The notes under the pieces are model-generated. The model searched no databases, was not told the origin of the DNA, and worked only from the letters and a program-made list of their open reading frames with translations. From assembly GCA_029962745.1 (NCBI GenBank), contig CM057151.1, forward strand, positions 8,371,142 to 8,435,141: 64,000 nucleotides of DNA, given 5' to 3'. Positions 28,213-36,500 of this stretch are shown here, piece after piece (the first letter of the stretch is position 1; every line of letters begins with the position of its first letter). A program made the position numbers and the translations under genes. This stretch comes from Echinometra lucunter (lineage: Eukaryota > Echinodermata > Echinoidea > Camarodonta > Echinometridae).

Positions 28213-29481
28213 ATGAAAATTAGTCTGCGTGGCATCTGGAAAATACAGGAATCAGAGTTGGTGGTAGAATGCCATAAAAAATAAAATCATAGATTTTAAA
28301 AGAAAACGGAGCATAGCTCTCAAAAATCGTTCATGGGCAATCCGTCTGCCCATGAACAGACGTGTTTTTTCGTCTGTTTCAGAAACGGATTTTGATTTAC
28401 ATCTTTTTGTCACACCGTGGGCACTGACGAAGAGTGTGACTTCGCCTTTCATTTTTGAGAGCTATGCTCCGTTTTCTTTTAAAATCTATGATTTTATTTT
28501 TTATGGCATTCTACCACCAACTCTGATTCCTATATATATATATATGCTTCTCTGAGTGGATATTATTGAACGAAATAGGACATGACCCCATCCAAATCTT
28601 ATTTCTCACTCAGTAGCCCTTTTATCTCATATGTACTTTGGCATAAAATTCCCCCTTAATTTTTGGAGTCACGCTACACTACTGGGGAGCGTTTCATAAA
28701 AGTTGTCAGCACTGACAAGTTGTCAGTCACTGACAATGTCAGTAAAATCCTTGGTTTTGATTGGCTGAGAAGCACTGATCACTGACTGTTACTATGGCAA
28801 CTGTCAGTGCTGACAACTTTCATGAAACGGTGCCCAGGTTACAAAAACGGTGAAAAGTGTTCATTACAAGAAAGTGCGATATGAAATCTGAAAAATACTT
28901 ATAAGTAGAACAGACAGTATTCCACAGCTTTAAAAAAAAAGCAAAATACTGTTACCCCCCTTGTCCACCATGTGACAGAATGGAGCACTTTTTCCCGTCC
29001 CCCTTATAACCAAGCACACTTGTACTGTGCTACTCGCAGTGTAGCTTTCGATCCCTCATTCTGAATTGAAACGAGGCACCTGCTGTTTACAGCATAGATG
29101 CGTGTTCGGCATCATTAAATGAAAAATCGCTGGCGATATAAAGGGAATTCAAACAGTGGCGTATGAGAATTGATACACATGGCTTTAGGGAGGCACAAAC
29201 TATCAAATCCCCCCCCCCGCCTCTTTTAAGCCGAATGCGTGTGCCTGAAGCACACACCCAAAACAATGTCCCCCTTCAAATTTTCGATCCAAAAGGGACA
29301 TGGAGAATGTGATAACCCTTCTCTTTTTTTTAAACCACCACCACCACCAACAAGAAAAATCTTGATCTACCCCTGAGTGCAAGTTCACGTTTGGTCATCA
29401 TTAGAGGAGTAATTACTGTTTACAGATATACTGCAATCAGTGGAGTATCAAGAAATCAAGGAACAGATCTACGAAAAGTAA
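4519..29481 (+). CDS. gene 1: secreted acidic (Asp/Glu-rich) protein, six exons
   Basis: Coding exons are 4519-4594, 23475-23801, 24194-24405, 25909-25986, 26607-26829 and 29426-29481. They join in frame to 972 nt (323 residues plus stop) with intron phases 1,1,0,0,1. Residues 1-25 form a signal peptide (hydrophobic about 9-20, cleavage likely after the Ala at 20 or 25). Residues about 27-205 are acidic with Ser/Asp/Glu clusters. Residues 206-231 form a basic patch with two cysteines (214, 228) that could make a disulfide. Residues 232-290 are a charged helix, followed by 13 consecutive Asp and the ending EIKEQIYEK. No enzymatic domain is recognised. A secreted calcium- or mineral-binding role is inferred from composition only. 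Gene 2 downstream has the same exon count and phases, so the two are probably tandem paralogues. The terminal exon is the least certain part. Confidence 0.7.
4849..4933. repeat. CT-rich simple repeat
   Basis: Imperfect (CT)n/(TCTC)n tract directly left of the large foldback element. It explains the Ser/Leu-rich open frames in this area. Confidence 0.9.
4936..5780. mobile_element. large imperfect foldback element
   Basis: The left half (from AGATATATATACAGTG through GAAGCATAACTCGTAAT at about 5192) reappears in reverse complement in the right half (ATTACGAGTTATGCTTC at about 5515 onward to the TATATTATATACAT end). The arms pair with mismatches almost to the centre near 5365, so the whole ~845-bp segment is one long palindrome. 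There is no coding capacity. It is a non-autonomous DNA element of unknown superfamily. Confidence 0.7.
5879..5908 (-). repeat. tRNA 3'-half fragment
   Basis: On the minus strand this carries GGCCCGGGTTCGATTCCCGG, a perfect T arm with B box, but the D and anticodon arms are missing and a (TA)n run begins immediately 5' of it. It is a truncated tRNA or a SINE head, not a gene. Confidence 0.7.
5911..5936. repeat. (TA)n microsatellite
   Basis: About 12 TA units adjoining the tRNA fragment. Confidence 0.9.
6693..6906. mobile_element. short non-autonomous element with hAT-like end
   Basis: The right end reads GGATCCGCCCCTG. Its reverse complement CAGGGGCGGATCC is the kind of terminus seen in hAT MITEs. 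A degraded partner, CGCTGGGTCCAGAGTTTTTC, sits near 6697. The interior repeats TTTCAAAAGGG- and TTTTCAGGT-like words and G-runs. No clear 8-bp target duplication survives, so the assignment is tentative. Confidence 0.4.
8757..8936. repeat. TCTCTA/CT-rich simple repeat
   Basis: Starts as (TCTATC)n-like units and passes into (CT)n and T-rich pyrimidine sequence, all on one strand over 180 bp. Confidence 0.9.
10317..11185 (-). pseudogene. degenerate non-LTR retrotransposon reverse transcriptase (3' part)
   Basis: Reading the minus strand from 11185 downward gives, with frame shifts and stops, the typical C-terminal half of a LINE ORF2. A NADHI stretch stands where the catalytic (F/Y)ADD box should be. 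Then come the KTEVMV-like segment, EVNARLQGTGKAWMFVSG (about 10855), MPLKLKSQIYKTMVRP, and the terminal GRPRKRWVNGIKEDG (about 10495). The second catalytic Asp is replaced by His and the frame is interrupted, so the copy is dead. The clade (RTE, CR1 or Jockey-like) cannot be told from this fragment. Confidence 0.8.
15238..15513. mobile_element. fully palindromic MITE (~275 bp)
   Basis: The two halves are near-perfect inverse copies. AGAGTGAACGCATTC on the left matches GAATGCGTTCACTCT on the right, and the centre lies in CTCAAAATCCTTGAG (about 15381). The motif TTCACTCT recurs many times inside each arm. There is no coding capacity. Confidence 0.85.
15963..16095. repeat. GAT/AAT-rich simple repeat
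   Basis: Degenerate (GAT)n/(AAT)n tract of the kind found at SINE and LINE tails. No adjoining element body was recognised. Confidence 0.7.
17214..17390 (+). mobile_element. tRNA-derived SINE, degenerate
   Basis: An A-box-like TAGCTCCGTTGG at 17224-17235 is followed by a decayed B box around 17263-17273. A body with CCCTCGCAGAGGACTTAA and TCGCTTACTGACAAGCA has the layout of tRNA-headed SINEs in sea urchin-like genomes. The family match is from memory and unverified. Confidence 0.5.
21448..21702 (+). mobile_element. tRNA-derived SINE with ATT tail
   Basis: The head carries a perfect pol III A box, TGGTCTAGTGG (21457-21467), and B box, GGTTCGAGTCC (21499-21509). The loop CTGTGAA gives the anticodon GTG (His-like). 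The unrelated body ends in GAGCGCTATATGAATC followed by ATTATTATTA, the LINE-like tail typical of many marine-invertebrate SINEs. Length is about 255 bp. Confidence 0.8.
22705..22974 (-). CDS. small open frame, 89 codons, function unknown
   Basis: Starts MASVITSMKS and stays open with unbiased amino-acid composition, including three cysteines, in a locally GC-richer patch inside gene 1 intron 1. A possible donor (GTAGGT) occurs near its end, so it might be an exon of a nested minus-strand gene. No family is recognised, and a frame of this length can also arise by chance. Confidence 0.25.
   Translation of the reverse strand: MASVITSMKSLTTILLSADHYAMIHLYHNCADGETLSVEGMSAPFSQRAKVRIAVHVSLLNVTCSEAGDQKDMYFLSGRSAVTARSTIT
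23475..23801 (+). CDS. gene 1 exon 2 (acidic region)
   Basis: Enters in phase 1 (completing an Arg codon) and encodes residues 27-134, rich in Asp, Glu, Ser and Asn, for example YDYDDNDEDDGNVAEESESS and DDGDGDGGND. Acceptor TGATTTACAG follows a CTAATAAC branchpoint-like motif. Donor G|GTAGGT leaves in phase 1. Confidence 0.8.
23802..24193 (+). other. gene 1 intron 2
   Basis: GTAGGT to TTTCAG, 392 bp. AT-rich, no repeat noted. Confidence 0.75.
24194..24405 (+). CDS. gene 1 exon 3 (acidic region)
   Basis: Acceptor TATCATTTCAG. Residues 136-205 run from NGNKGSGVDD through EEDDDEDDNDVDREDIT to ISDDQIARLTAE. Donor GAG|GTGAGA leaves in phase 0. The complementary strand is also open because Asp/Glu codons read as Ser/Val/Leu on the other side. 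The plus strand is chosen for its splice sites. Confidence 0.8.
24406..25908 (+). other. gene 1 intron 3
   Basis: GTGAGA to TTTCTACAG, 1.5 kb. It contains a G-run at 24567-24580, a (CA)n tract at 25488-25509 and CA-rich sequence near 25680-25735. No exon seen. Confidence 0.75.
25909..25986 (+). CDS. gene 1 exon 4 (basic, two Cys)
   Basis: A 78-nt phase 0-0 exon between TTTCTACAG and GTAAGT. It encodes residues 206-231, basic and hydrophobic with Cys214 and Cys228 (…KIQCLARVVKF… …MPKCATN), quite unlike its acidic neighbours. Both splice signals are strong. Confidence 0.8.
25987..26606 (+). other. gene 1 intron 4
   Basis: GTAAGT to TTTTTCTAG, 620 bp. It contains the left copy of the inverted repeat pair (26094-26209). 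Confidence 0.75.
26094..26209. repeat. inverted repeat, left copy
   Basis: Reverse complement of 29606-29722 with about three mismatches over ~116 bp (shared word CATACCGGTGCCCCATAGAA). It lies in gene 1 intron 4, while its partner lies just past the gene 1 stop codon. Confidence 0.9.
26607..26829 (+). CDS. gene 1 exon 5 (charged helix and poly-Asp)
   Basis: Acceptor TTTTTCTAG. Residues 232-305 begin LFPDKKSQ, pass through a strongly helical charged segment (ELRTELQRAE, EEEMRTEMELIEQVL) and end with 13 Asp codons and FS. The donor CTTCTCAG|GTTGGT leaves in phase 1. Unspliced read-through would meet a stop at 26835-26837 after only Gly-Trp. Confidence 0.75.
28184..28212. repeat. (TA)n/(TG)n microsatellite
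   Basis: TA-rich run immediately left of the 28247-28531 foldback element. A second TA run follows its right end. Confidence 0.9.
28247..28531. mobile_element. foldback MITE with 81-bp inverted arms, in TA repeat
   Basis: The arms 28247-28327 and 28451-28531 are almost perfect inverse copies (AGGAATCAGAGTTGG … CCAACTCTGATTCCT). The central ~120 bp holds a second small hairpin (TTCATGGGCA/TGCCCATGAA). TA runs lie on both sides, fitting insertion into a TA target. Confidence 0.85.
28683..28836. mobile_element. palindromic MITE, GGGAGCGTTTCAT family
   Basis: Ends TGGGGAGCGTTTCAT and ATGAAACGGTGCCCA pair inversely, and the arms contain TTGTCAGCACTGACA in both orientations. The centre has the word TTGGTTTTGATTGGCTGA, similar to other MITEs in this window (54801, 55097, 62112). 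Confidence 0.85.
29426..29481 (+). CDS. gene 1 exon 6 (C-terminus, stop)
   Basis: Acceptor ACTGTTTACAG. The first two bases complete the split codon from exon 5 (Asp), then ILQSVEYQEIKEQIYEK and TAA at 29479-29481. The phase fits and the peptide is helical and charged like the preceding segment. The exon is short, so chance cannot be excluded. The alternative is termination at 26837. Confidence 0.6.
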
Positions 29482-29605
29482 AGGTGCATGCTGTCATCTT
29501 CATTAGATATTAAGTTACCGTAGAGTGTACTCTTTGTACATGGTATAAGGTTTATAACAAATTAGCGCATCCAGTAATCAAGAAGGCACTGTTTACAGCA
29601 ATGGG

Positions 29606-29722
29606 GGTCTGGACAGTGGTAAAGAGTGGTTCTAGATTCTATGGGGCACCGGTATGATAGGGGGCATGAGACGTTTACTCAAGGAAAAGCGATTTAATGA
29701 CACCATGACTAAGGGGGACTCT
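29606..29722. repeat. inverted repeat, right copy
   Basis: Inverse partner of 26094-26209, about 97% identical by eye. It falls 124 bp after the predicted gene 1 stop codon. Confidence 0.9.
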
Positions 29723-31020
29723 TTATTATATCCTCTTTTCACGTTTTCTGTCCCTCTTCTACCTCTCTTTTAGCTCTACCTTCTACCTTTCTACATTTTT
29801 GCTATTTGATGGGCCTTATCCCCCCCCCCCCCCATGTAGCTACACCACCTGAATTATACTCCTCCAATATTTTGAAAACATTAAAACATCTTCTTTCAGT
29901 CTGAGACTCCCTCAGGTTGAATAAATTATTCTCACAAAGTCCTTTTTGATATTTGTTCTGACTATGGTCTTTGATGGAAGAGCATTGTTCGCATTCCTGC
30001 TTTCCTGACAAGCGACTAATTACCAGTGTTATGCACCTGTCATTATTGATCATTCTCCTATTACCTCTACGTGCATGATATTTTCTTCATGATATAATAC
30101 GACAGACAACTGGAACATGTTTCGATGTAAAGATCATTAAACAAGGCCCCAACACTTTGGATTGGATACATCCCGGGGATACATACAGTTTACTGAAGTT
30201 CAAAGACTTAACTTATTATTACAACATGTAGGTAAGGTGTATATAATTAAGCCTAAAATGCCTAAAATGATATGAAGGCCTAATGATAAAAGCTTGGAAA
30301 TCACATTTTCACCTCCAGGGGTTGAAAGGCCGTTGCACTCCTCGTTCATACAACACTGGACGATGTTAGATGGAATTCTGATGAGTTATTGACGATGTCA
30401 GGATGGTATATTCACATCATTAGCTTCACTCACCCCCTCATATTGCCTATATTGCGTAAATAAAGGCTGATGTATCAGAGATGAATAGTGCATGCCAGTT
30501 TGTCTCTTACGAGAAGATCTCCATCGGAAAAAAAATGCTACGTTTTTATAGGTGATGATTATTTAGCTATAAGCAGTCTAAAAAATTGCCAACCCGACCC
30601 CGCCAGCAAGATTATTAAAAATCACTGAGAAAGACTGAACATTTTCTGTCATGATGCAGTATCAGGAACACTGGATTTTCCTTCCACAATAGGTTCTAGA
30701 ATAGGGCTGATCGCCTGTTTCAGTTTGATTTCACATCGGTCTTGAATCGAGCTGAGTGGGAGCTGATCGCTCGTGTTGAAAGCTGACATGCATCTTATAC
30801 ACCACAATGGATGTAATTCAATAACGCATCTCACATTCTCACGAGAGAATGCTCCACGTGAATATAATTGATTCTAAATACAGCTGGTGGTGACCTCCAG
30901 AACATATACTTCAACATTCTACTGAATTATTTCAAATTACTAGGATTATGAAATGAAATTCATGCAGTGCTTTGCAGAACCCTTGTAAAAGAACAGAATA
31001 TTTTTAATATTTATAAACAC

Positions 31021-31241
31021 TACACTCTTAAAACAAATCAGTCAAAAATGACTAGATAAAAGGGTCAGCTGGGTGCAACTGAAATACTAGTCAATTTTTT
31101 TAATACTATATTTCAGTCATTTGTGACTATTTTCTAGTTAGTATTTTGACTAGAATGTAGCAACTCTTAAGACTAGATATATCAGTTGCACCCAGCTGAC
31201 TAGTCATCTAGTCATTTTGACTGATTTGTTTCTAGAGTGTA
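31021..31241. mobile_element. palindromic MITE with TA ends
   Basis: TACACTCTTAAAACAAATCAG at the left is inverted as CTGATTTGTTTCTAGAGTGTA at the right, and GTCAGCTGGGTGCAACTG pairs with its inverse further in. A TA dinucleotide at each end fits a Tc1/mariner-type target site. Confidence 0.8.
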
Positions 31242-31755
31242 ATACAGAGAAACTAGTAAATGGTTTTAGCAAATGGAATTGCGCAAGAATACGTAATCAA
31301 ATACCAACCATCCACGATCAGTGACTATCAATCCTAAAAGTTTACTATTACTGAGAAGAGTACAGCCCCGTAAGTGCCATCATATTAGTATATCATTTTA
31401 TGGGCACTAACGGAAGACAAGGCAAATATGGAAATTCCATCATTAGATCACTCGTGGCGGTCAGGATGATAGTTTAACGTTGTGTTCCCTAACCATTGCC
31501 AACAACTTCGAATATTGAGCACAAACTGAGGATTTCTGAGAGGGAGAGTATCATTATAGCTTTAATACCCTGACGGATTTGAGGGATTGGACTGGGTTTC
31601 GTCATAAAGCTAGCACGGCGCGGTGTGGATGTACTGTAGAGCTGAAAGCCCATCCTGTGTCTGACCCAACAAACATCCCAAGCATTCGACCACATCATCT
31701 CACCCCATCTCATCCTTTCCGTCTGTCTCCTCTAGCCCGCTAATTCTGTCTCTGT

Positions 31756-31757
<2 letters not shown>

Positions 31758-31789
<32 letters not shown>
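31758..31789. repeat. (CT)n microsatellite
   Basis: Sixteen CT units. Confidence 0.95.
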
Positions 31790-31790
<1 letters not shown>

Positions 31791-32207
31791 CTTACTGCAA
31801 ATTTTATCCCTGACTATATAGCTGTCACAGAACACCCTCTGTGCATTTTGCTCGTGCTACATTCAAATTCAAATGCTTGTTTCACTCTTTTCTCTTTCCC
31901 CAACCTCTTTTACTGCGCATTCTATTCCTCATATCTGAACATCTACTGTTTATTTTCAGTCAAATTTCTTTATAGAGTCTGTCGATCTCCTTTGATACGA
32001 TATTCTGATTGTCTTTGTGTATTTGACCATTATCAGCTCATTTAGTCATAATATCCAATCATCATTCTATTGCCTAATAATTTCATCGGGGGGGGGGGGG
32101 GGGGGCTTTTATTTCACCCTACATGCTCTGTATGTATTATCTCCCCAAGTTTATAATAGGGTGTCGTGTTCTATGGAAATACCAATAGTCGTGATCAGTT
32201 GCTAGTT

Positions 32208-32215
32208 TCTCTCTC

Positions 32216-32251
<36 letters not shown>
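32208..32251. repeat. (CT)n microsatellite
   Basis: About 20 CT units with a single CA interruption. Confidence 0.95.
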
Positions 32252-32254
<3 letters not shown>

Positions 32255-33387
32255 GTTGGGGGTATCCAGGAGTTATCAACGTTTGGGAGGGGGCGAACTT
32301 CAAGTACATGTTACACAAGTGCCGCTACACCATCGCAACTATTTGTAAAATGATCTGCCGGGGGTGGTATTGCATCCTTCCATCAAATGTTTCCCTGGTG
32401 TTTCGGGTAGCGGCTGTTGTTGCTTTATTTTAACATCATTAACGTGTTAAAGCCTCACGCCTGTGTCTGCGAGTGTGTGTGTGCGTGTGTGTCCCGCTTA
32501 AAAAAAATTACGCGTGTTCCTATAAGCTTTCGGGCAATAATCTCCAGGACTGCAATACTAAGTAATTATTACTAGAGCATGATGCTGTAAAGCCTGTTCT
32601 GAAGGGTGCTACGAGTGACCGAATCTTGTGGTAGGAGATAGAACAAATCATCCTCTTTTGCATTCCTCCATGCCTGGAGGTGACTCACTACACATTGGTA
32701 GAAGAAGAAGAACGATAAGAGGAGTGCGAGTACATTAATATCATCTTGGAATGCGAGAGAGCGTTGGAGAGTGGAGTGTATCGTTGCGCCGAGTACCAAA
32801 CGATTCCATATTCAGGTATCGCTGCTCCGCTCAAGCTCATGCCGTCCTGTTCAGGGATACCATTTCCCTCCTGAAACTTTGACTTCAGATTAGCTGGAAT
32901 TTAATTGAAATTTCGTTCTTTGCAAATAACTGGAAGTCAGGAGTACTGTGGATTACGTTGGGTGTTCAGTTATTTTGTGGATCATCTTGGAGCTTTTTAT
33001 CTACAGAACGAAGAACCTGGATTTACAATTTGAACTTCTTAACACGGACAAAGTTTTGTATCGAATTTGTAAATGCTTTAGCGAGAAACAAAGTCTTTCT
33101 TGTTTTTTGTCAAGAGACATCACTGCAGTGTATGATTCACTTATTTTTTAGTAAACCGCGTCAATTATTTTTCGTCCCTTGGTTAGGATTACCAATTAAC
33201 TTATCAGATACAAATTTTGCGGAAAAATTACTGCCTTATGATCAATTATCACAATCTGCTGAATAGATTTCTCAGATTCGTCCATTTTGATCAATATTGA
33301 GCTCTCATCTTTCTCGAAAACTTTCTGCAAGGAGAACGTCAACGATCTCAACTGATATCTTAATATATTTTGCGTTTGACGAAACTG

Positions 33388-33395
33388 TGACGTCA
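33388..33395 (+). promoter_or_regulatory. CRE-like palindrome TGACGTCA
   Basis: A perfect consensus CREB/ATF site, ten bases upstream of the gene 2 start codon. It is a plausible core-promoter element only if transcription starts very near the ATG, which cannot be told here. Confidence 0.35.
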
Positions 33396-33404
33396 TAGTT
33401 AAAG

Positions 33405-33504
33405 ATGGCGGAGAAAGACGCCAAGAATCAAGCAGCCAAATCAGTAGGGATCCCTAACTGGATGTTGTTGCTTTTTATCGCTGCCTCTCTCCTCGTCTTC
33501 TCAG
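33405..33504 (+). CDS. gene 2 exon 1 (N-terminus, hydrophobic segment)
   Basis: AAAGATGG gives a good start context. The exon encodes MAEKDAKNQAAKSV, then WMLLLFIAASLLVFS. The donor CTTCTCAG|GTATAC leaves in phase 1. The last eight exon bases equal those of gene 1 exon 5. Confidence 0.75.
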
Positions 33505-36500
33505 GTATACCTGTTTATTCCTTGCCTGCACACTCCAGCTGATACGTTTGCTGTGAACGTTGTTTTCAATCCCTCATTGCTGTCTGTATCTAATTTCAGT
33601 TTATTAAACAGATAACCCATTTCATTTCCAAGATTACGAAACCTCCCAAGGGCAAACACAATGCCGTTGCATACAGTGCATAAACAAATTTTGAAACGCA
33701 CGTTTGCGCATTAGTTTCACTCATATTGATTGATTTTTATTTCTTCTTTGTATTAAACAAACTTGAACCATTAACGTGAATCAAGTATCGTGATTTAAAT
33801 GCCTCAAAGTCCATTATGCAGAGTTCAGTTTGTACTGATAAGTAGATATAATTTTCCTCTGTCTTTTTAAAAATAATAATAATAATAATAGTTTGAATTT
33901 GATATAGCGCTTAATATTAAAACTAAAATCTCTAACCGCTTTACAAACAAGGTAGAATTACACAAAAGAATAATAACTTATTATACTACTAAATAAATTA
34001 GAATTAAAACCGTCAAACAGTTTCCCCAATTACAGGTCAAATGTAAAACAGAGGCTCATGCTATTTACTCCCCTTCATCTCTTTAATCTCCGACTCCCAG
34101 GCAATCAAACTGAACTTCGCAGGTCATTCTTTTGCAATCTATCCATGCAAAATGGCCTCCACAATTATCACGTGACTGCGAAGGTTTATGCCTTACTGTC
34201 AACATGCATTTGCGCACTAACCTCGTCCATAGTATTTGTCCACGGATAATGATAATGTGTAAGTCATTAATGAGGGAATAACAAAGGAAAGTAGTCCAAC
34301 AGATGACCATATGAGAGGTTCAAAACCGTTAGGATGTGTAAAAACATTAAGCATTCGTTTTCAGAAAATATCTGGAACGCTTGATATGAATCTTTCAACA
34401 GGTTCGAAGTTACCTTAGCTTTTAAAAACACGTTTCTGCCACACCGACAAACACGAACAGACCTTCATGATTCTTAATATCTCTGTGCTTTCTTACCCTT
34501 AATCTAGTTGAATCTGACTATATTCAGGTCAGGTGAACGAATCCTATAAGAATTTAGAGCTTTATTATATATTTCGTAGGAATATATCGATTTGAAATGT
34601 CACCGTCATCCATCTACCCCAAGAATTCGTGGATGGTTTATGGTAAATGGTCTTTATGGTGAATTAACTTGCAAATATACTCCTATATTTAGATTATACC
34701 CGAGTCAGCCAATCATGAATAAAAATCTTGACGTGGATTGTAATGTTCATGAAATAGTTACTCGATACTAGTCAGTTGGCACTGAATAGTAGTATTATGT
34801 AGAAATGAAAGAAAATGGGAAACTGTAAGGTTAAAGGTACCACGTGTACATAAAAAATATGAATTCAACGGGTAGTAATGAATACTTTCCGTTACATAAC
34901 AATTTTGAATGATATCTATTCCGTCGACGTTTGCTGACCAAGGGATGTTTTCGGCCTTTGTAAATTCATCATGAATATGAATTAATCCTCTTTTAGAAGT
35001 TTTGAGGGTTTTATGAATTATACAACCCAAATCTTTATCTCTGGATCGTTCAATGTATTTCTGCTGTATACCTTTAAGCATACGTGACATACCAAACTCT
35101 CATGATGAACCGGCATGTAGTACACGTGCATGGATAACCTTTTGTCAGCATTATAGCTTAGTCGGCTTTTCGGGGGGGGGGGGGGGGGTGGTAACCATAT
35201 TTCTCCCCTACGCCCATGTCCCTGCTACGCCATTCCTCTGCAGTATTCAGCGAGTGCTGCCAGTCATTTGAAATCTTTCTTTCACCGTCAATGAGAATCA
35301 CTGCTCCTCGAAATTACTTAAGCCGGGTGAAAGGAGCTGAAAGCATGCTTAAAGTTGCATCAAATTTTTGGCATGGAGAGGGATGTTTCTCATGTCATCT
35401 CCAGAATGTCTGTCAAACGTAACAGAGATCACGTCTGTGCCCCCCCCCCCCCGACTTGAGGTAATAGCTTCAAAAACAGTAAAAAAAAAAAAAAAAAAAA
35501 AAAAAATCCAACTGAAATAGGTCTTAGCTTAGATTAGTTGATGCTAGAATGGTGGGAACGTGATTCAACATCTCGTAGATTGCAAACCCTCGTTATCATC
35601 AGCTGCAGACCCCAGGTCCAGCAAATACTCGGGCGGGTGGCGGGGGGGGGGGGGGGGGGAAGGGGCGCCGTTTTCACTCGATGAATGAATATGAATCTAC
35701 AGAGCCACTATTATTAGGGAAATTAGCGGAGAGGTTGGTATTAACACTTTGTTTTGTCCTCCTTTTCTAAATTTCCTTTCCCTCTTTGTTTCTCCCTCTC
35801 TCTCTCTCCCTCTCCCTCTCTCTATCTTTCTCTCTCTGTCTCTCTCTCTCTCGCCATTGCATTGAGGGCATGTGTCCTTTCGGCCACTCGTCCGTATCCA
35901 GCCATTTTGCAATCACGATCGGCCATTCAGCCCTCTGACATTTTCTCCGTTTTCCATTTTATTTTTTCTTTGACCATGATTCGTCATTGATTCCCGCCAT
36001 TAATGGCGCTTCTATGATTTTGTCCATAGCACCCAACCAATGTTTGCGATCCAGAAAAGATATCAATGTCCCTGAAATCTTCATCAATACCCGATTTTCT
36101 TCAATCTTCTTAAATTTCCCACATCCCCGCCTCTCCCCTTTCATCTTTCCTCTCCGTCTATATTCGGAATATCATCAGCTCCGTCTCTATGCTCCAATTT
36201 CCTCCAATTTCTGTATTTTGATATCTTTATTTGAAACATCTCTTTACTCCTTTAGACAAGCTCATACTCGTTACCCTGAGCTTCAATATAATATCTGAAG
36301 TGAGGGTGAGAGAGAACGCCGCGGTTGTGTGACATCTGAAACCAGTTCAAAGCTCCGTCTCGAGTATCCCATCATTCTTGTCTATGATCTCTATCATTCT
36401 TGTTATTCTCTCTTCCTTCAGAATCTCTCTTTCTCTGCCCCATCCATCCACCCCTTATTTCTTTTGAAAGTCTTCCTTTCATGTTTGCTTTCTAATACTA

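Larger units (their letters stand above)
26830..29425 (+). other. gene 1 intron 5
   Basis: GTTGGT to CTGTTTACAG, 2.6 kb. It holds a recursive-splice-like TTTCAG|GTGAGT near 27150, a TA-flanked foldback element (28247-28531) and a palindromic MITE (28683-28836). Confidence 0.6.
29482..33387. other. gene 1 3' UTR and intergenic region to gene 2
   Basis: The gene 1 mRNA end is not resolved. The first plausible AATAAA is near 30459. The region contains the right copy of the inverted repeat (29606-29722), a TA-flanked palindromic MITE (31021-31241), (CT)n tracts (31758-31789, 32208-32251) and G-runs (32090-32105). No exon was recognised. Confidence 0.5.

Noticed and set aside
34758..35090. 110-codon minus-strand frame in gene 2 intron 1
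   Set aside because: AT-rich, no flanking splice logic and no recognisable motif. Its length is compatible with chance.
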